From: Planococcus sp. SK3692
GTDB taxonomy: Bacteria > Bacillota > Bacilli > Bacillales_A > Planococcaceae
DNA: 64,000 nucleotides
Direction of reading: 5' to 3'
Assembly: GCF_028890485.2 (NCBI RefSeq)
Contig: NZ_JARCHV010000002.1
Span: 1,116,001-1,180,000 of the forward strand
The position numbers were made by a program, and so were the translations under genes. The notes below the pieces were generated by a model. That model made no database searches, was not told the origin of the DNA, and worked only from the letters and a program-made list of their open reading frames with translations. Shown one piece after another: positions 8,587 to 17,119 of the stretch (position 1 is the first letter of the stretch; every line of letters starts with the position of its first letter).

Positions 8587-9645
8587 TTAAACTTTGAACT
8601 CCATTTTGATAATGCCGGCTTCCCGTGCTGATGTGAAGAGGATAACCAATAACGGCCCAATAAAGAATCCGAGAAAGCCGATCAGTTGAAGGCCGATAAA
8701 CATGGCGATCAATGTGGCAAGCGGAGATAGCCCGATTTGGGTGCCCATCACTTTCGGTTCAACGGTTCTTCGGATGACCAGTAACACCAATGCCAAAATA
8801 GCCAGCTGCGTGCCTTGAACGATGTCCCCGACGATGAACATATAAATGAACCAGGGGGTCAATACGATAATCGAACCGAGGATCGGGATAAAGTCGATGA
8901 CCCAGATAACAAGCGACATGACCAAGGCATATTCAGGGGCAATAAACAATAAGGCGATCAATGAAACAGCAAAAATGATCAAGCTGACAAGGAATTGCGC
9001 TTTCAAGAAACCAAAGACGACATTATTCAGCCGTGCGCTCATAAAGCGTACTTTTTCAGCAGTCGATTCCTTCAAGCGATTGAACAGCATGCCTTTTAAA
9101 TCCATTAAATCGAGCATGAACAAGAACAGGGCGATGAGGAAGACGATGAAACTGACTAAAAAAGAAGGAATGCCCGTCAATAAATTGGTGACTGTATCGT
9201 AATTGACGAATGTCAAGATCCAGTCGCGAATACCTTCCGCAAACGCGATCAATTCCGTTTCGAATGAATTGACGACTTCCACTGGCATTTCAGCAGTGGA
9301 ACGCAGGAAGAAAGCTTCCACTTCTCCCCACATATTTGAGAGGGAATTTGTATACTCTGGAACCATTTTTGAGAACTGGATAATTTGGCCAACCAACTGC
9401 GTAATGATCCAGTAAACCAAGCCGGAAGCGATGACAAGGAAAAGAATAAACACTGTGATGACTGCGCCTTTGCGTTCCCATTTGAACCGTTTCTGCACGA
9501 ATTTCACAAAAGGCTCTAAGAAGATAGCGGTGAGTAGCGCGATGATAAGTGGAACGGCAATCGGCAATATGTATATAGAGATTAACGCAATAATAGCGAT
9601 GACCAATAATAGGGTCGCCAGTCTTTTATTAAACCACTTGCCCAC
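8587..9645 (-). CDS. AI-2E/PerM-family permease, YtvI-like
   Basis: This 352-residue membrane protein belongs to the AI-2 exporter/PerM family, near YtvI of B. subtilis. It has two helices at the N-terminus, a soluble amphipathic segment (about residues 85-155) and a block of five or six helices containing the family signature WVIDFIPILGSII and a late IGLQLIGFLGFFIGPLL. The transported substrate is unknown for this branch. YtvI is annotated as a sporulation membrane protein, but the family is common in non-sporulating Bacillales. The start is GTG at 9643-9645 behind GAAGGAGG. It is convergent with the DUF420 gene. Confidence 0.85.
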   Translation of the reverse strand: MGKWFNKRLATLLLVIAIIALISIYILPIAVPLIIALLTAIFLEPFVKFVQKRFKWERKGAVITVFILFLVIASGLVYWIITQLVGQIIQFSKMVPEYTNSLSNMWGEVEAFFLRSTAEMPVEVVNSFETELIAFAEGIRDWILTFVNYDTVTNLLTGIPSFLVSFIVFLIALFLFMLDLMDLKGMLFNRLKESTAEKVRFMSARLNNVVFGFLKAQFLVSLIIFAVSLIALLFIAPEYALVMSLVIWVIDFIPILGSIIVLTPWFIYMFIVGDIVQGTQLAILALVLLVIRRTVEPKVMGTQIGLSPLATLIAMFIGLQLIGFLGFFIGPLLVILFTSAREAGIIKMEFKV

Positions 9646-9696
9646 AATAAACCTCCTTCAATTGACTGCATGAAATTTCACGACAAAGCATTTGTT

Positions 9697-9728
9697 TAAA
9701 AAAACCGCAGTTCGTATTGAACTGCGGA
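9697..9728 (-). terminator. Terminator of the yugN-like gene
   Basis: CCGCAGTTC pairs with GAACTGCGG around a 5-base loop. On the minus strand it is followed by a run of seven T, so it ends the leftward YugN-like gene. Confidence 0.85.
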
Positions 9729-9732
9729 AATT

Positions 9733-10098
9733 TTACGCTTTGATTTCGAACTCGGAAATTTCTTTTTTGATGGAAGCCAAAATTTCAGCGCCAGTTTTCA
9801 ATAGGTGATCCGGGAAATGCTCGTCTTCACCGTATTCGATACCGTGCGGGTAGTAATGCTTGCCGATGACCGGCTTCAAGACGCGGACAGTCGCATCGTT
9901 AGCATCAACATCTCCGTCGATCGCATAAGCGAACACGCGCAAGTAATAAGTGCCTTCGCGGACGATGAATTTGCGGTCGTATGTGACGCGCTCATAATCC
10001 CATTGGCCTTCTTTCGTCAAACCATGCTTGTTCATGATGTCTTCAAGCAATGTAATATCCACTTCGATGTTCTCTAGTCCTGTATTTTCAAAATACAT
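9733..10098 (-). CDS. YugN-like family protein
   Basis: This 121-residue soluble protein belongs to the YugN-like family of Bacillales, whose function is unknown. It starts MYFENTGLENIEVDITLLED and contains the family stretch YDRKFIVREGTYYLRVFAYA, with a His-rich YYPHGIEYGEDEHFP later. No signal peptide, membrane segment or catalytic motif is evident. The ATG at 10098 is chosen because GAGGAGGA lies just upstream; an in-frame ATG 69 bases earlier has no ribosome binding site. It is divergent from the CAP-domain gene. Confidence 0.8.
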   Translation of the reverse strand: MYFENTGLENIEVDITLLEDIMNKHGLTKEGQWDYERVTYDRKFIVREGTYYLRVFAYAIDGDVDANDATVRVLKPVIGKHYYPHGIEYGEDEHFPDHLLKTGAEILASIKKEISEFEIKA

Positions 10099-10179
10099 GG
10101 GATCTCCTCCTCTATAACAAAAAAAGACTGAATGCTCCTTTAATAATAGATCATATTTTGGGTACATGCAATGGCTAGA

Positions 10180-10209
10180 TTGTGTCAGAATGCAGGCGGC
10201 TGTTATAAT
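10180..10209 (+). promoter_or_regulatory. Likely promoter of the ylbC-like gene
   Basis: TTGTGT and a perfect TATAAT are separated by 18 bases, 30 bases upstream of the chosen start. The -10 is strong and the -35 weak. Confidence 0.55.
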
Positions 10210-10238
10210 GGGGAAAATGGGTGTCAGGAGCTGATTCA

Positions 10239-11303
10239 GTGAAGGACTTGTTACGCATCATGATTTTCTTGGCAATTGTCCTGATTGGACTGTTTTACTT
10301 GGACCCGTCAATCAGTGAAAACGAATTGCTTGAAGCACCACGGCCAGCGGATCCTTTGCCTGCCGATAATTTGACGGAATCGGCGCTCGATGTCGAACGG
10401 CCGACGAGCGGGCTTTCCGTCCATATTGGGAAGCCGGCGGAAGAGTGGCTGGCAGAGCATGGCAAGCCCGATCGCATCGAGCCATCCGCTTTTGGCTATG
10501 AATGGTGGGTATACGATGCCGCATATTCGAATTTTGTCATGGTCGGAGTAAAAGAAGGGGAGGTTGTCCAAGTATATGCGGCTGGCGAGTCAACGGATAT
10601 CGAACCTTATGAAATCGGCCAGACAATAGAGGAGCTTTACAGGTTTACGATCGTCCAGAACGAAGTGACCGTCAAATACGGCACCAATACCTATACTTTC
10701 AATTTAAGCGAGCAGGATATGGATAAGCGGATCTTGGTCAGTTTTGAAGACCTTTATGCACAATTGTATCTCGACGCTGAAGACCAGCAATTAGAAGCGG
10801 TCAGGTTCATGGATGCAGAAACGCTGATCCGCCATCAACCTTACGATATGATGTATGCTGGGGATTTATTGGTGACACCAAGGCCATCATCCACTTTGCA
10901 GCGCTCTATTGATGATGCGAACGCTAAGCAATTGGTCGATTTAACTAATGTCTATAGGCTTCGCCATCAGCGCTCCTTAGTAAAAGAAAATGTCGGCATC
11001 AGTTTATTAGCCAAGCAGACGAGCGAGGAAATGGCGCGCACGGAGTTTACTTCTGTAGAAATGGAAGTGTCCGATTTGGAAGCACGCCTGCAAGGTGCGG
11101 ACATTCCATTCGATTTGGCGGCCATCAATACGGCATCGCGCTACTACGATGCACCTGAAACTTTGCACGGCTGGTTCAATTCCCCGAGCCATAGAGGAAC
11201 CTTATTGAGTACGCAATACAACCAAGTCGGCGTCGGCGTGTTCGGTAAGTATTACAGCCAGATCTTGTTAAAGCAGGATCCGGGCGTCTATGAAAGCCAG
11301 TAG
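10239..11303 (+). CDS. ylbC: CAP-domain protein with CAP-associated N-terminal domain (YlbC-like)
   Basis: This 354-residue exported protein has an N-terminal signal or anchor (KDLLRIMIFLAIVLIGLFYL), a CAP-associated domain (about residues 60-200, with the repeat-like IGKPAEEWLAEHGKPDRIEP) and a C-terminal CAP/SCP domain (about 225-345). The CAP signature is recognisable in VDLTNVYRLRHQRSL, SRYYDAPETLHGWFNSPSHR and YNQVGVGVFG. The usual CAP active-site histidine of the first motif is not obvious. The start is taken as GTG at 10239, behind AGGAG, rather than the GTG at 10221. Synteny with ylbC, which precedes ricF in B. subtilis, supports the name; the biochemical role is unknown. Confidence 0.82.
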   Translation: MKDLLRIMIFLAIVLIGLFYLDPSISENELLEAPRPADPLPADNLTESALDVERPTSGLSVHIGKPAEEWLAEHGKPDRIEPSAFGYEWWVYDAAYSNFVMVGVKEGEVVQVYAAGESTDIEPYEIGQTIEELYRFTIVQNEVTVKYGTNTYTFNLSEQDMDKRILVSFEDLYAQLYLDAEDQQLEAVRFMDAETLIRHQPYDMMYAGDLLVTPRPSSTLQRSIDDANAKQLVDLTNVYRLRHQRSLVKENVGISLLAKQTSEEMARTEFTSVEMEVSDLEARLQGADIPFDLAAINTASRYYDAPETLHGWFNSPSHRGTLLSTQYNQVGVGVFGKYYSQILLKQDPGVYESQ

Positions 11304-11306
11304 TCC

Positions 11307-11346
11307 AATAGCCGGCAACTGGGCAAGCCTTGTTTTGGCTATTTTC
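11307..11346 (+). terminator. Weak terminator-like hairpin after ylbC
   Basis: AATAGCC and GGCTATT can pair around a long loop and are followed by only a short T-run. It is a marginal terminator. Confidence 0.3.
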
Positions 11347-11413
11347 AGAAGTAATCGGTGTATGAATCTGGAAAACAATCTGCTATGATGAAAGCGTAGA
11401 GGAGGAATGCAAA

Positions 11414-11860
11414 GTGATCATGACCTATGAATGGGTCGGTATAACTGACTCTGCGGATGAGCTGAGTGAAATGATACTGCAATCAGAGCAGGCTGCGAAA
11501 TATCGCGATGCCTATGACTCTGTCTATAACGATAAACTATTGGCGAGAGAGATCCACGATTTCGCCAGGCTGAAGGAGCTGTATGAAGAAGTACAGCGCT
11601 TTGGCAAATACCACCCGGATTACAAGCGGGTGATGAAGCAAATCCGCGTGGACAAACGCCGTTTGGACCTGAACGAAAAGGTGGCTGAGCTACGGCTTGC
11701 AGAAAATGAGCTGCAGGACTTGATGGACCAAGTGAGCTTCATCCTTGGCCGATCAGTGTCAGAAGCGGTCAAGATTCCTTCGAGCAATCCGTTCTTTTCA
11801 TCGGATTCCTCTTGCGGAAGCGGCTGCGGCACAGGCGGCGGCTGTTCTTGTTCCGCATAA
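11414..11860 (+). CDS. ricF: RicF (YlbF), subunit of the RicAFT Y-complex
   Basis: RicF works with RicA (YmcA) and RicT (YaaT) to stimulate RNase Y-dependent mRNA maturation in B. subtilis; the complex carries two [4Fe-4S] clusters. The 148-residue protein has the helical Com_YlbF domain (about residues 10-115; MILQSEQAAKYRDAYDSVYN, RLDLNEKVAELRLAENELQD). It ends in a flexible Ser/Gly tail with five cysteines (CGSGCGTGGGCSCSA plus one preceding residue), the likely cluster ligands. The GTG at 11414 lies 8 bases after GGAGG; an ATG at 11420 is the alternative. An extended -10 (TGCTATGAT) at 11381-11389 may supply its own promoter. Confidence 0.92.
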   Translation: MIMTYEWVGITDSADELSEMILQSEQAAKYRDAYDSVYNDKLLAREIHDFARLKELYEEVQRFGKYHPDYKRVMKQIRVDKRRLDLNEKVAELRLAENELQDLMDQVSFILGRSVSEAVKIPSSNPFFSSDSSCGSGCGTGGGCSCSA

Positions 11861-11861
11861 T

Positions 11862-11898
11862 AAAAAAAGTGCAACCTCAAAGGGTTGCACTTTTTTTA
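11862..11898. terminator. Bidirectional terminator between ricF and the GDPD gene
   Basis: AAAGTGCAACC pairs with GGTTGCACTTT around a 6-base loop, with an A-run before and a T-run after. It overlaps the last bases of the converging GDPD gene. Confidence 0.92.
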
Positions 11899-12813
11899 TT
11901 GGCGTTTTTCTTCTAGCGCCGAAATCAATTTGATGGCGATATCAGGCCGGTCAGTGATGATGCCTTTAGCTCCTGCGTTGATCAATTTCTCCATGGCTTC
12001 CTTATCGTCGATTACCCAGTAATGAACCGCGACATTCAAGCGGTCAAGAAAGGCTATGAATCGTGCAGAGTCGAGGCGGAACACGGAATGCTTCACCGGA
12101 ATCTGCACAACATCCGCACGCGGTGCATACAGATGGCCAAACTGGCTATTGAAGGAAGTGAAAGCTTTGCGCACTTCATTTTCCCCAGCGCCGAGTGCGA
12201 CGCGGTTTTGGGCATATAAATTGAAGCGGTCGATTTGTTCGTCGTAAAAGCTGGTGACGACGACTCGGTCTTCTGCACCGAGGGATTCGATCAAGCGCCA
12301 CAGTTTTGAAGGCACCAAACTGCCTTCATACGTATCAGGTGCGTCTTTGATGTCGATATTGATGTACATTTGCGGGAATTTTTCCAGCAGTTCACGAAGC
12401 AGGACGGCTTTCTCACCTTTGCCACGGTAGGAATTTTCGCTTTTGTCATCAACAAAGTGATAGCCGAGGTCAAGCGCACGCAGTTCTTCGAGTGTCATTT
12501 CGGCTACGCGCCCGGCTGAACCGGACGTGCGGTCGACAAACTCATCGTGAAAAACTAAAATCTCCTCATCGTTGGTCATGCGAATATCGATTTCAAAACC
12601 GTGTACACCGAGCTCTGCGGCGCGGTCAAAGGCTGCCATTGTATGCTCGGGTGCGAGCGAGCTGCCGCCACGATGAGCGAGGACGATCGGGTGCTGATAA
12701 TCGAGAACGGCTTTTTGCGGCCGTTTCTGTGGTTCCGTAAATGCCTTAGAGCCGGCCCATGCGGCTGCGCCAACAGCGGCTGCGGCCAGGCCGATTTTCG
12801 TTTTCTTACCCAT
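11896..12813 (-). CDS. Glycerophosphodiester phosphodiesterase, membrane-anchored
   Basis: It hydrolyses glycerophosphodiesters to glycerol 3-phosphate and an alcohol. The 305-residue protein has a short N-terminal hydrophobic anchor rich in Ala and Gly, then a GDPD TIM barrel. Motifs seen are AHRGG (residues 46-50), FEIDIRMT (metal-binding Glu74 and Asp76), VFHDEFVDRTS (catalytic His) and YINIDIKDA. The ATG at 12813 is preceded by AGGGGG; an in-frame ATG 33 bases upstream has no clear ribosome binding site. It sits as a leftward insert between ricF and ylbG, which are adjacent in B. subtilis. Location outside or on the membrane is inferred from the anchor. Confidence 0.9.
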   Translation of the reverse strand: MGKKTKIGLAAAAVGAAAWAGSKAFTEPQKRPQKAVLDYQHPIVLAHRGGSSLAPEHTMAAFDRAAELGVHGFEIDIRMTNDEEILVFHDEFVDRTSGSAGRVAEMTLEELRALDLGYHFVDDKSENSYRGKGEKAVLLRELLEKFPQMYINIDIKDAPDTYEGSLVPSKLWRLIESLGAEDRVVVTSFYDEQIDRFNLYAQNRVALGAGENEVRKAFTSFNSQFGHLYAPRADVVQIPVKHSVFRLDSARFIAFLDRLNVAVHYWVIDDKEAMEKLINAGAKGIITDRPDIAIKLISALEEKRQ

Positions 12814-12885
12814 ATATGTATAACCCCCTGTTTTGGTAGTATCCACATTATAGCGGAACGCTCTACTTGCTGTCAGTTTATTCGG

Positions 12886-12915
12886 TTGCGGCTTTTTTTA
12901 GACCTATGGTATTCT
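12886..12915 (+). promoter_or_regulatory. Possible promoter of ylbG
   Basis: TTGCGG and TATTCT are spaced by 18 bases, with an extended TG before the -10, 25 bases upstream of the ylbG start. Both hexamers deviate from consensus. Confidence 0.4.
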
Positions 12916-12939
12916 AGAGTTTAGAAAAGAGGGATAGAT

Positions 12940-13212
12940 ATGCATGATCGCCAAGGTCTGATTGTCTATGTGCATCAGCTGAAACAAGCAAAATCACTGC
13001 GGAAGTATGGACATGTCCATTTTATTTCCCGCAAATTGAAATATGTTGTCGTCTATATGGACCAAGACAAAATCGAAGCCACAAAAGAAAAACTATCCAA
13101 GTTGCCGTATGTCAAGAAAGTGCTGGAGTCCCAGCGGCCTTTCCTTAAGACGGAATATGAAAACGCCAAGCCCGATAAAGCGAAGGAATACGATTATAAA
13201 ATCGGCTTGTGA
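12940..13212 (+). CDS. ylbG: YlbG family protein (DUF2129)
   Basis: This 90-residue cytoplasmic protein of the UPF0298/DUF2129 family has an unknown function. It is basic and begins [20 protein letters not shown]. Conserved family features include the [15 protein letters not shown] segment and [14 protein letters not shown]. The ATG at 12940 follows AAAGAGGG. In B. subtilis ylbG lies directly between ricF and rsmD; here it is separated from both by leftward genes. Its stop codon directly abuts the end of the opposing downstream gene, with no terminator. Confidence 0.88.
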   Translation: MHDRQGLIVYVHQLKQAKSLRKYGHVHFISRKLKYVVVYMDQDKIEATKEKLSKLPYVKKVLESQRPFLKTEYENAKPDKAKEYDYKIGL

Positions 13213-13593
13213 TCACTGCATCGGCGGAATATAATGGTTGAGCCTAAGAATGGCGATGAGATGGCCGAAATAAAGTTTGGTGTCTGCGTATTGTGAAGAA
13301 TGCTTGACGTCCATGCGAATCGGCTCATGGCCTAACTGTTTTACGGCGTCTTCGAACACAGCCAATCGTTTTGAGCCGTCTGGCACCCCTTCGCGGCAGA
13401 GATAGATCGGCATGAAATTGCCTTCTTGGGCTGGCTGGAATGCAGCGGCTACGGAAACGACGGGTTGGGCGTCTTTCGTTTTTGAAACGAAAACGAATCC
13501 GTGCATAAACCGTTCTTGATTGCTCTCCATCAATTGGCGAAGTTCATATATATCGCCGTACCCTTCTCCGAGTTCGATAAAACGTTGTATCAT
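13213..13593 (-). CDS. Uncharacterised Bacillales protein, possibly DUF7147-like
   Basis: This 126-residue soluble protein starts MIQRFIELGEGYGDIYELRQ. I recall similar short proteins in Bacillales under a DUF7147-type label, but cannot confirm it. It looks like a mixed alpha/beta domain with a central beta-rich part (HGFVFVSKTKDAQPVVSVA). No signal peptide, membrane helix or catalytic motif is visible. AAAGGA lies about 10 bases before the ATG. It ends exactly at the ylbG stop and is divergent from rsmD. The coding call is supported by good codon pattern and a ribosome binding site; function is unknown. Confidence 0.75.
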   Translation of the reverse strand: MIQRFIELGEGYGDIYELRQLMESNQERFMHGFVFVSKTKDAQPVVSVAAAFQPAQEGNFMPIYLCREGVPDGSKRLAVFEDAVKQLGHEPIRMDVKHSSQYADTKLYFGHLIAILRLNHYIPPMQ

Positions 13594-13676
13594 CTAAAAC
13601 ACGTCCTTTCCAGAATCCATTCTACCATTATGGGCGGTATTTGCAGTACTAAAATGATAAAGTAAGAGGCGATAGT

Positions 13677-14723
<1,047 letters not shown>

Positions 14724-14724
<1 letters not shown>

Positions 14725-14746
14725 GTCACGTGACACGTGGCTTTTT
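14724..14746 (+). terminator. Terminator after coaD
   Basis: AGTCACG pairs with CGTGGCT (one G-U) around TGACA and is followed by TTTTT. It is short but well formed. Confidence 0.6.
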
Positions 14747-14779
14747 GTTGTGGTTCGAACGAAAAGGAGAGGATATGCG

Positions 14780-15805
14780 ATGAAAAGTAAAAAACTATGG
14801 TTTTTTGTGCTGGTGATGGCGCTCGTCGTGTTTGTCAGCTCCTACCGGCTGGATGCTTATATTTCACGCCCAGGTGACGCATACGAGCTATCGCCTCTGG
14901 TGGAAGTCGAGGGGCGGGATGAAGGCGATGCAGGTACGCTCAGCTTAATGACGGTAACGATGTTCAATGCTACACCGGCTTTATACATCATGGCGCAATT
15001 TCAGGAAGGCTATAAAGTGCTCGACCCTGAACAAGTGAGAAGCCCTCATGAAAGCGATGAAGAGTACAATGTCAGGCAGTTGAAGCTGATGTCCGATTCA
15101 CAGGTTAACGCGCTGCAAGTGGCATTTGAAGAAGCGGGGAAGCCTTATGAAGTATCGAGCAACGGCGTTTTTATCTTGAATGTGCTGGAAGATGGGGCAG
15201 CAGCTGGTTTATTGTCGCCGGGCGACCGTTTGTTGGAAATTGATGGGCAAGCTTATGATTCAATGGAAGATTTTCTTGAAAATTTAGGCACTAAAAAAGT
15301 GGGAGATGAAGTGGAGCTGGTGATTGAGCGCGATGAACGTACGATCAACCAGAAGGTCACACTCGCCCCATTGCCGACAGAGCCTGAGCGCGCAGGCATC
15401 GGCATTTCGTTTGTGGAAGATAAGGAAATCGAAACGACTCCGGATGTTTCGATTGACTCCGACACCATCGGCGGGCCGTCCGCCGGGTTGATGTTTACTT
15501 TGGAAATCTTGAATCAATTGCTGGATGAAGACATTACCCACGGGTATGATATCGCGGGAACCGGCACGATGGAAAGCGACGGAACGGTCGGGCCAATCGG
15601 CGGGATCGATCAAAAAGTCATGGCAGCAGACCGTGCCGGCATCGACGTTTTCTTCGCGCCGGATGATGAGGGCGATTCCGATACACCGAGCAATTTTGAT
15701 GTCGCCGTTGAAACCGCAGAAGAAATCGGCACCGAGATGGATATCGTCCCGGTCACCGACATTGATGCGGCACTTGATTATTTGTCGGAACTGCCACCGA
15801 GGTAA
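14780..15805 (+). CDS. ylbL: YlbL-type PDZ and Lon-like (S16) membrane protease
   Basis: YlbL/SepM-type proteases are membrane-anchored, with an extracytoplasmic PDZ domain and an S16 (Lon) Ser-Lys protease domain. In 341 residues one N-terminal helix is followed by a PDZ domain (about residues 120-200; VLEDGAAAGLLSPGDRLLEI) and the protease domain. The catalytic serine is in DTIGGPSAGLMF and the lysine in GGIDQKVMAADRAG. In B. subtilis YlbL contributes to removal of the SOS cell-division inhibitor YneA. The ATG at 14780 follows AAGGAGAGG. The 3' end overlaps tmcAL tail to tail by 28 bases. The ylbJ and ylbK genes found between coaD and ylbL in B. subtilis are absent. Confidence 0.92.
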   Translation: MKSKKLWFFVLVMALVVFVSSYRLDAYISRPGDAYELSPLVEVEGRDEGDAGTLSLMTVTMFNATPALYIMAQFQEGYKVLDPEQVRSPHESDEEYNVRQLKLMSDSQVNALQVAFEEAGKPYEVSSNGVFILNVLEDGAAAGLLSPGDRLLEIDGQAYDSMEDFLENLGTKKVGDEVELVIERDERTINQKVTLAPLPTEPERAGIGISFVEDKEIETTPDVSIDSDTIGGPSAGLMFTLEILNQLLDEDITHGYDIAGTGTMESDGTVGPIGGIDQKVMAADRAGIDVFFAPDDEGDSDTPSNFDVAVETAEEIGTEMDIVPVTDIDAALDYLSELPPR

Positions 15806-16992
15806 ATAGGCGGCGTCGTGTATTCTTTTTTTAAAGAATCTGCGCCGATCGCTTGAAGGTAAAGTGCTGATGCGCGGATATCGAGCTGTCCCATATTTCC
15901 TGTCAAATCCGCGGCCCGGCTGATGACAGGGAGCGGGATGGCTTTTTTTCGTTCGTTCAGATAACGCCTGCCGTTATGTGTCATGCCGAGCAAGCGGATG
16001 TATTCAGGGTGTTTTACAGCTTGTGCTTCCTGCTGCGTGTAGCCGGTGAAGATGTGGGTCAACATGCGCTGTATGCGCGTACGGGTAAAGCGCTTGCTTT
16101 TCACTCGGTTGATAAACACATCGAAAGTCGCCGAACGCTTCGCCGACTCGTAGATCAGGTTTTCGATGCCTTCCGTTACTTCGGCAAACCGTGCAAGTGC
16201 TTTTGGCCCTTCGCGCAAAATCGTGAAGCGCAGCATGGGATAGAATCGTTGCCAATCGACAAACCCTTGCTGCTCAGCATGGACGCGTTCAAGCAAGCGG
16301 AGGCTGCTCAATGGCAAGTAAGGAGCTAGTTCTTCGAGCTCTTCGCCTTCGAAAAAAGCATTGCGTATGCCGGTTGCACTGGCAATCGCGACACCTGGCT
16401 TCAGCAGCTCGTGGTAACCCGCGCCGATGCGCTGAATTGTCAGCGGCGCTATCGTACTGTTGATCTCATGGGCTGCTTCTATATAATGATAGCCAAGAAT
16501 ATTATTCGGCTTGGTCAAATCGGCGTATCTGGCTTCGCCTGTTGTTAAGGATAGGTAAGCATCATTCAAGGCTTTCGGGTAGCTGATGCCGGTTTGCACT
16601 TTGTCATGGATGAGGTTTTCGTATTGGTCTCTTTTGGTTCTCAATAATTCAAGGCTATTCAAGAAGGGATCGATGGTGCCTTGTTCGCTGCCGAAGCAAA
16701 AAGAAGCGCATCCTGCTGCGTCGAGCAAATGGATAGCACCACGCGCGAATTCAGAAGCCTGCGCAGTTGCAAAAACGTAGGGTAATTCAATGACCACATC
16801 GACGCCAGCCGAGAGCGCCATTTCCGTGCGCGTCCATTTATCGGCAAATGCCGGCTCGCCGCGCTGGAGGAACTGGCCGCTCATAACGGCGACGACTACG
16901 TCCGCCCCTGACAGCTGCTTTGCCTTCGCTGCGTGATGCAAATGGCCATTATGAAAAGGGTTATATTCAACAACGATTCCTGTCGCTTTCAT
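15778..16992 (-). CDS. tmcAL: tRNA(Met) cytidine acetate ligase TmcAL (YlbM)
   Basis: TmcAL forms N4-acetylcytidine at the wobble position of elongator tRNA-Met using acetate and ATP. The 404-residue protein has the nucleotidyltransferase-like motif VVEYNPFHNGHLHHA at the N-terminus. The KWTRTEMALSAGVD and IELPYVFATAQASEFARGA segments are typical of the family. The C-terminal part is helical. A good minus-strand promoter lies about 30 bases upstream. Its last 28 bases overlap ylbL on the other strand, with no terminator between them. Confidence 0.92.
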   Translation of the reverse strand: MKATGIVVEYNPFHNGHLHHAAKAKQLSGADVVVAVMSGQFLQRGEPAFADKWTRTEMALSAGVDVVIELPYVFATAQASEFARGAIHLLDAAGCASFCFGSEQGTIDPFLNSLELLRTKRDQYENLIHDKVQTGISYPKALNDAYLSLTTGEARYADLTKPNNILGYHYIEAAHEINSTIAPLTIQRIGAGYHELLKPGVAIASATGIRNAFFEGEELEELAPYLPLSSLRLLERVHAEQQGFVDWQRFYPMLRFTILREGPKALARFAEVTEGIENLIYESAKRSATFDVFINRVKSKRFTRTRIQRMLTHIFTGYTQQEAQAVKHPEYIRLLGMTHNGRRYLNERKKAIPLPVISRAADLTGNMGQLDIRASALYLQAIGADSLKKEYTTPPIYLGGSSDK

Positions 16993-17023
16993 TACAGCAC
17001 CTTCTTTTGGTATGATTAGTTCT

Positions 17024-17053
17024 AGTATAACGATGAGCGAATTATGGTGACAA
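17024..17053 (-). promoter_or_regulatory. Promoter of tmcAL
   Basis: Read on the minus strand, TTGTCA (17053-17048) and TATACT (17029-17024) are 18 bases apart, just upstream of tmcAL. It is back to back with the ylbN promoter, the two -35 boxes being 9 bases apart. Confidence 0.65.
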
Positions 17054-17062
17054 GATTTTTTC

Positions 17063-17091
17063 TTGACATCGTTTGTTCTACATTATATAAT
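17063..17091 (+). promoter_or_regulatory. Consensus SigA promoter of ylbN-rpmF
   Basis: A perfect TTGACA at 17063-17068 and a perfect TATAAT at 17086-17091 are separated by the optimal 17 bases, 28 bases before the ylbN start. It is among the strongest promoters in the window, which fits ribosomal protein expression. Confidence 0.92.
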
Positions 17092-17119
17092 CAACTTTGT
17101 TGTCTTGAGGTGATTACTT

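Noticed and set aside
8587-9645. Reading the YtvI-like permease as evidence for sporulation
   Set aside because: The family is widespread in non-sporulating bacteria and the name comes from B. subtilis. The other sporulation genes are missing from this window.
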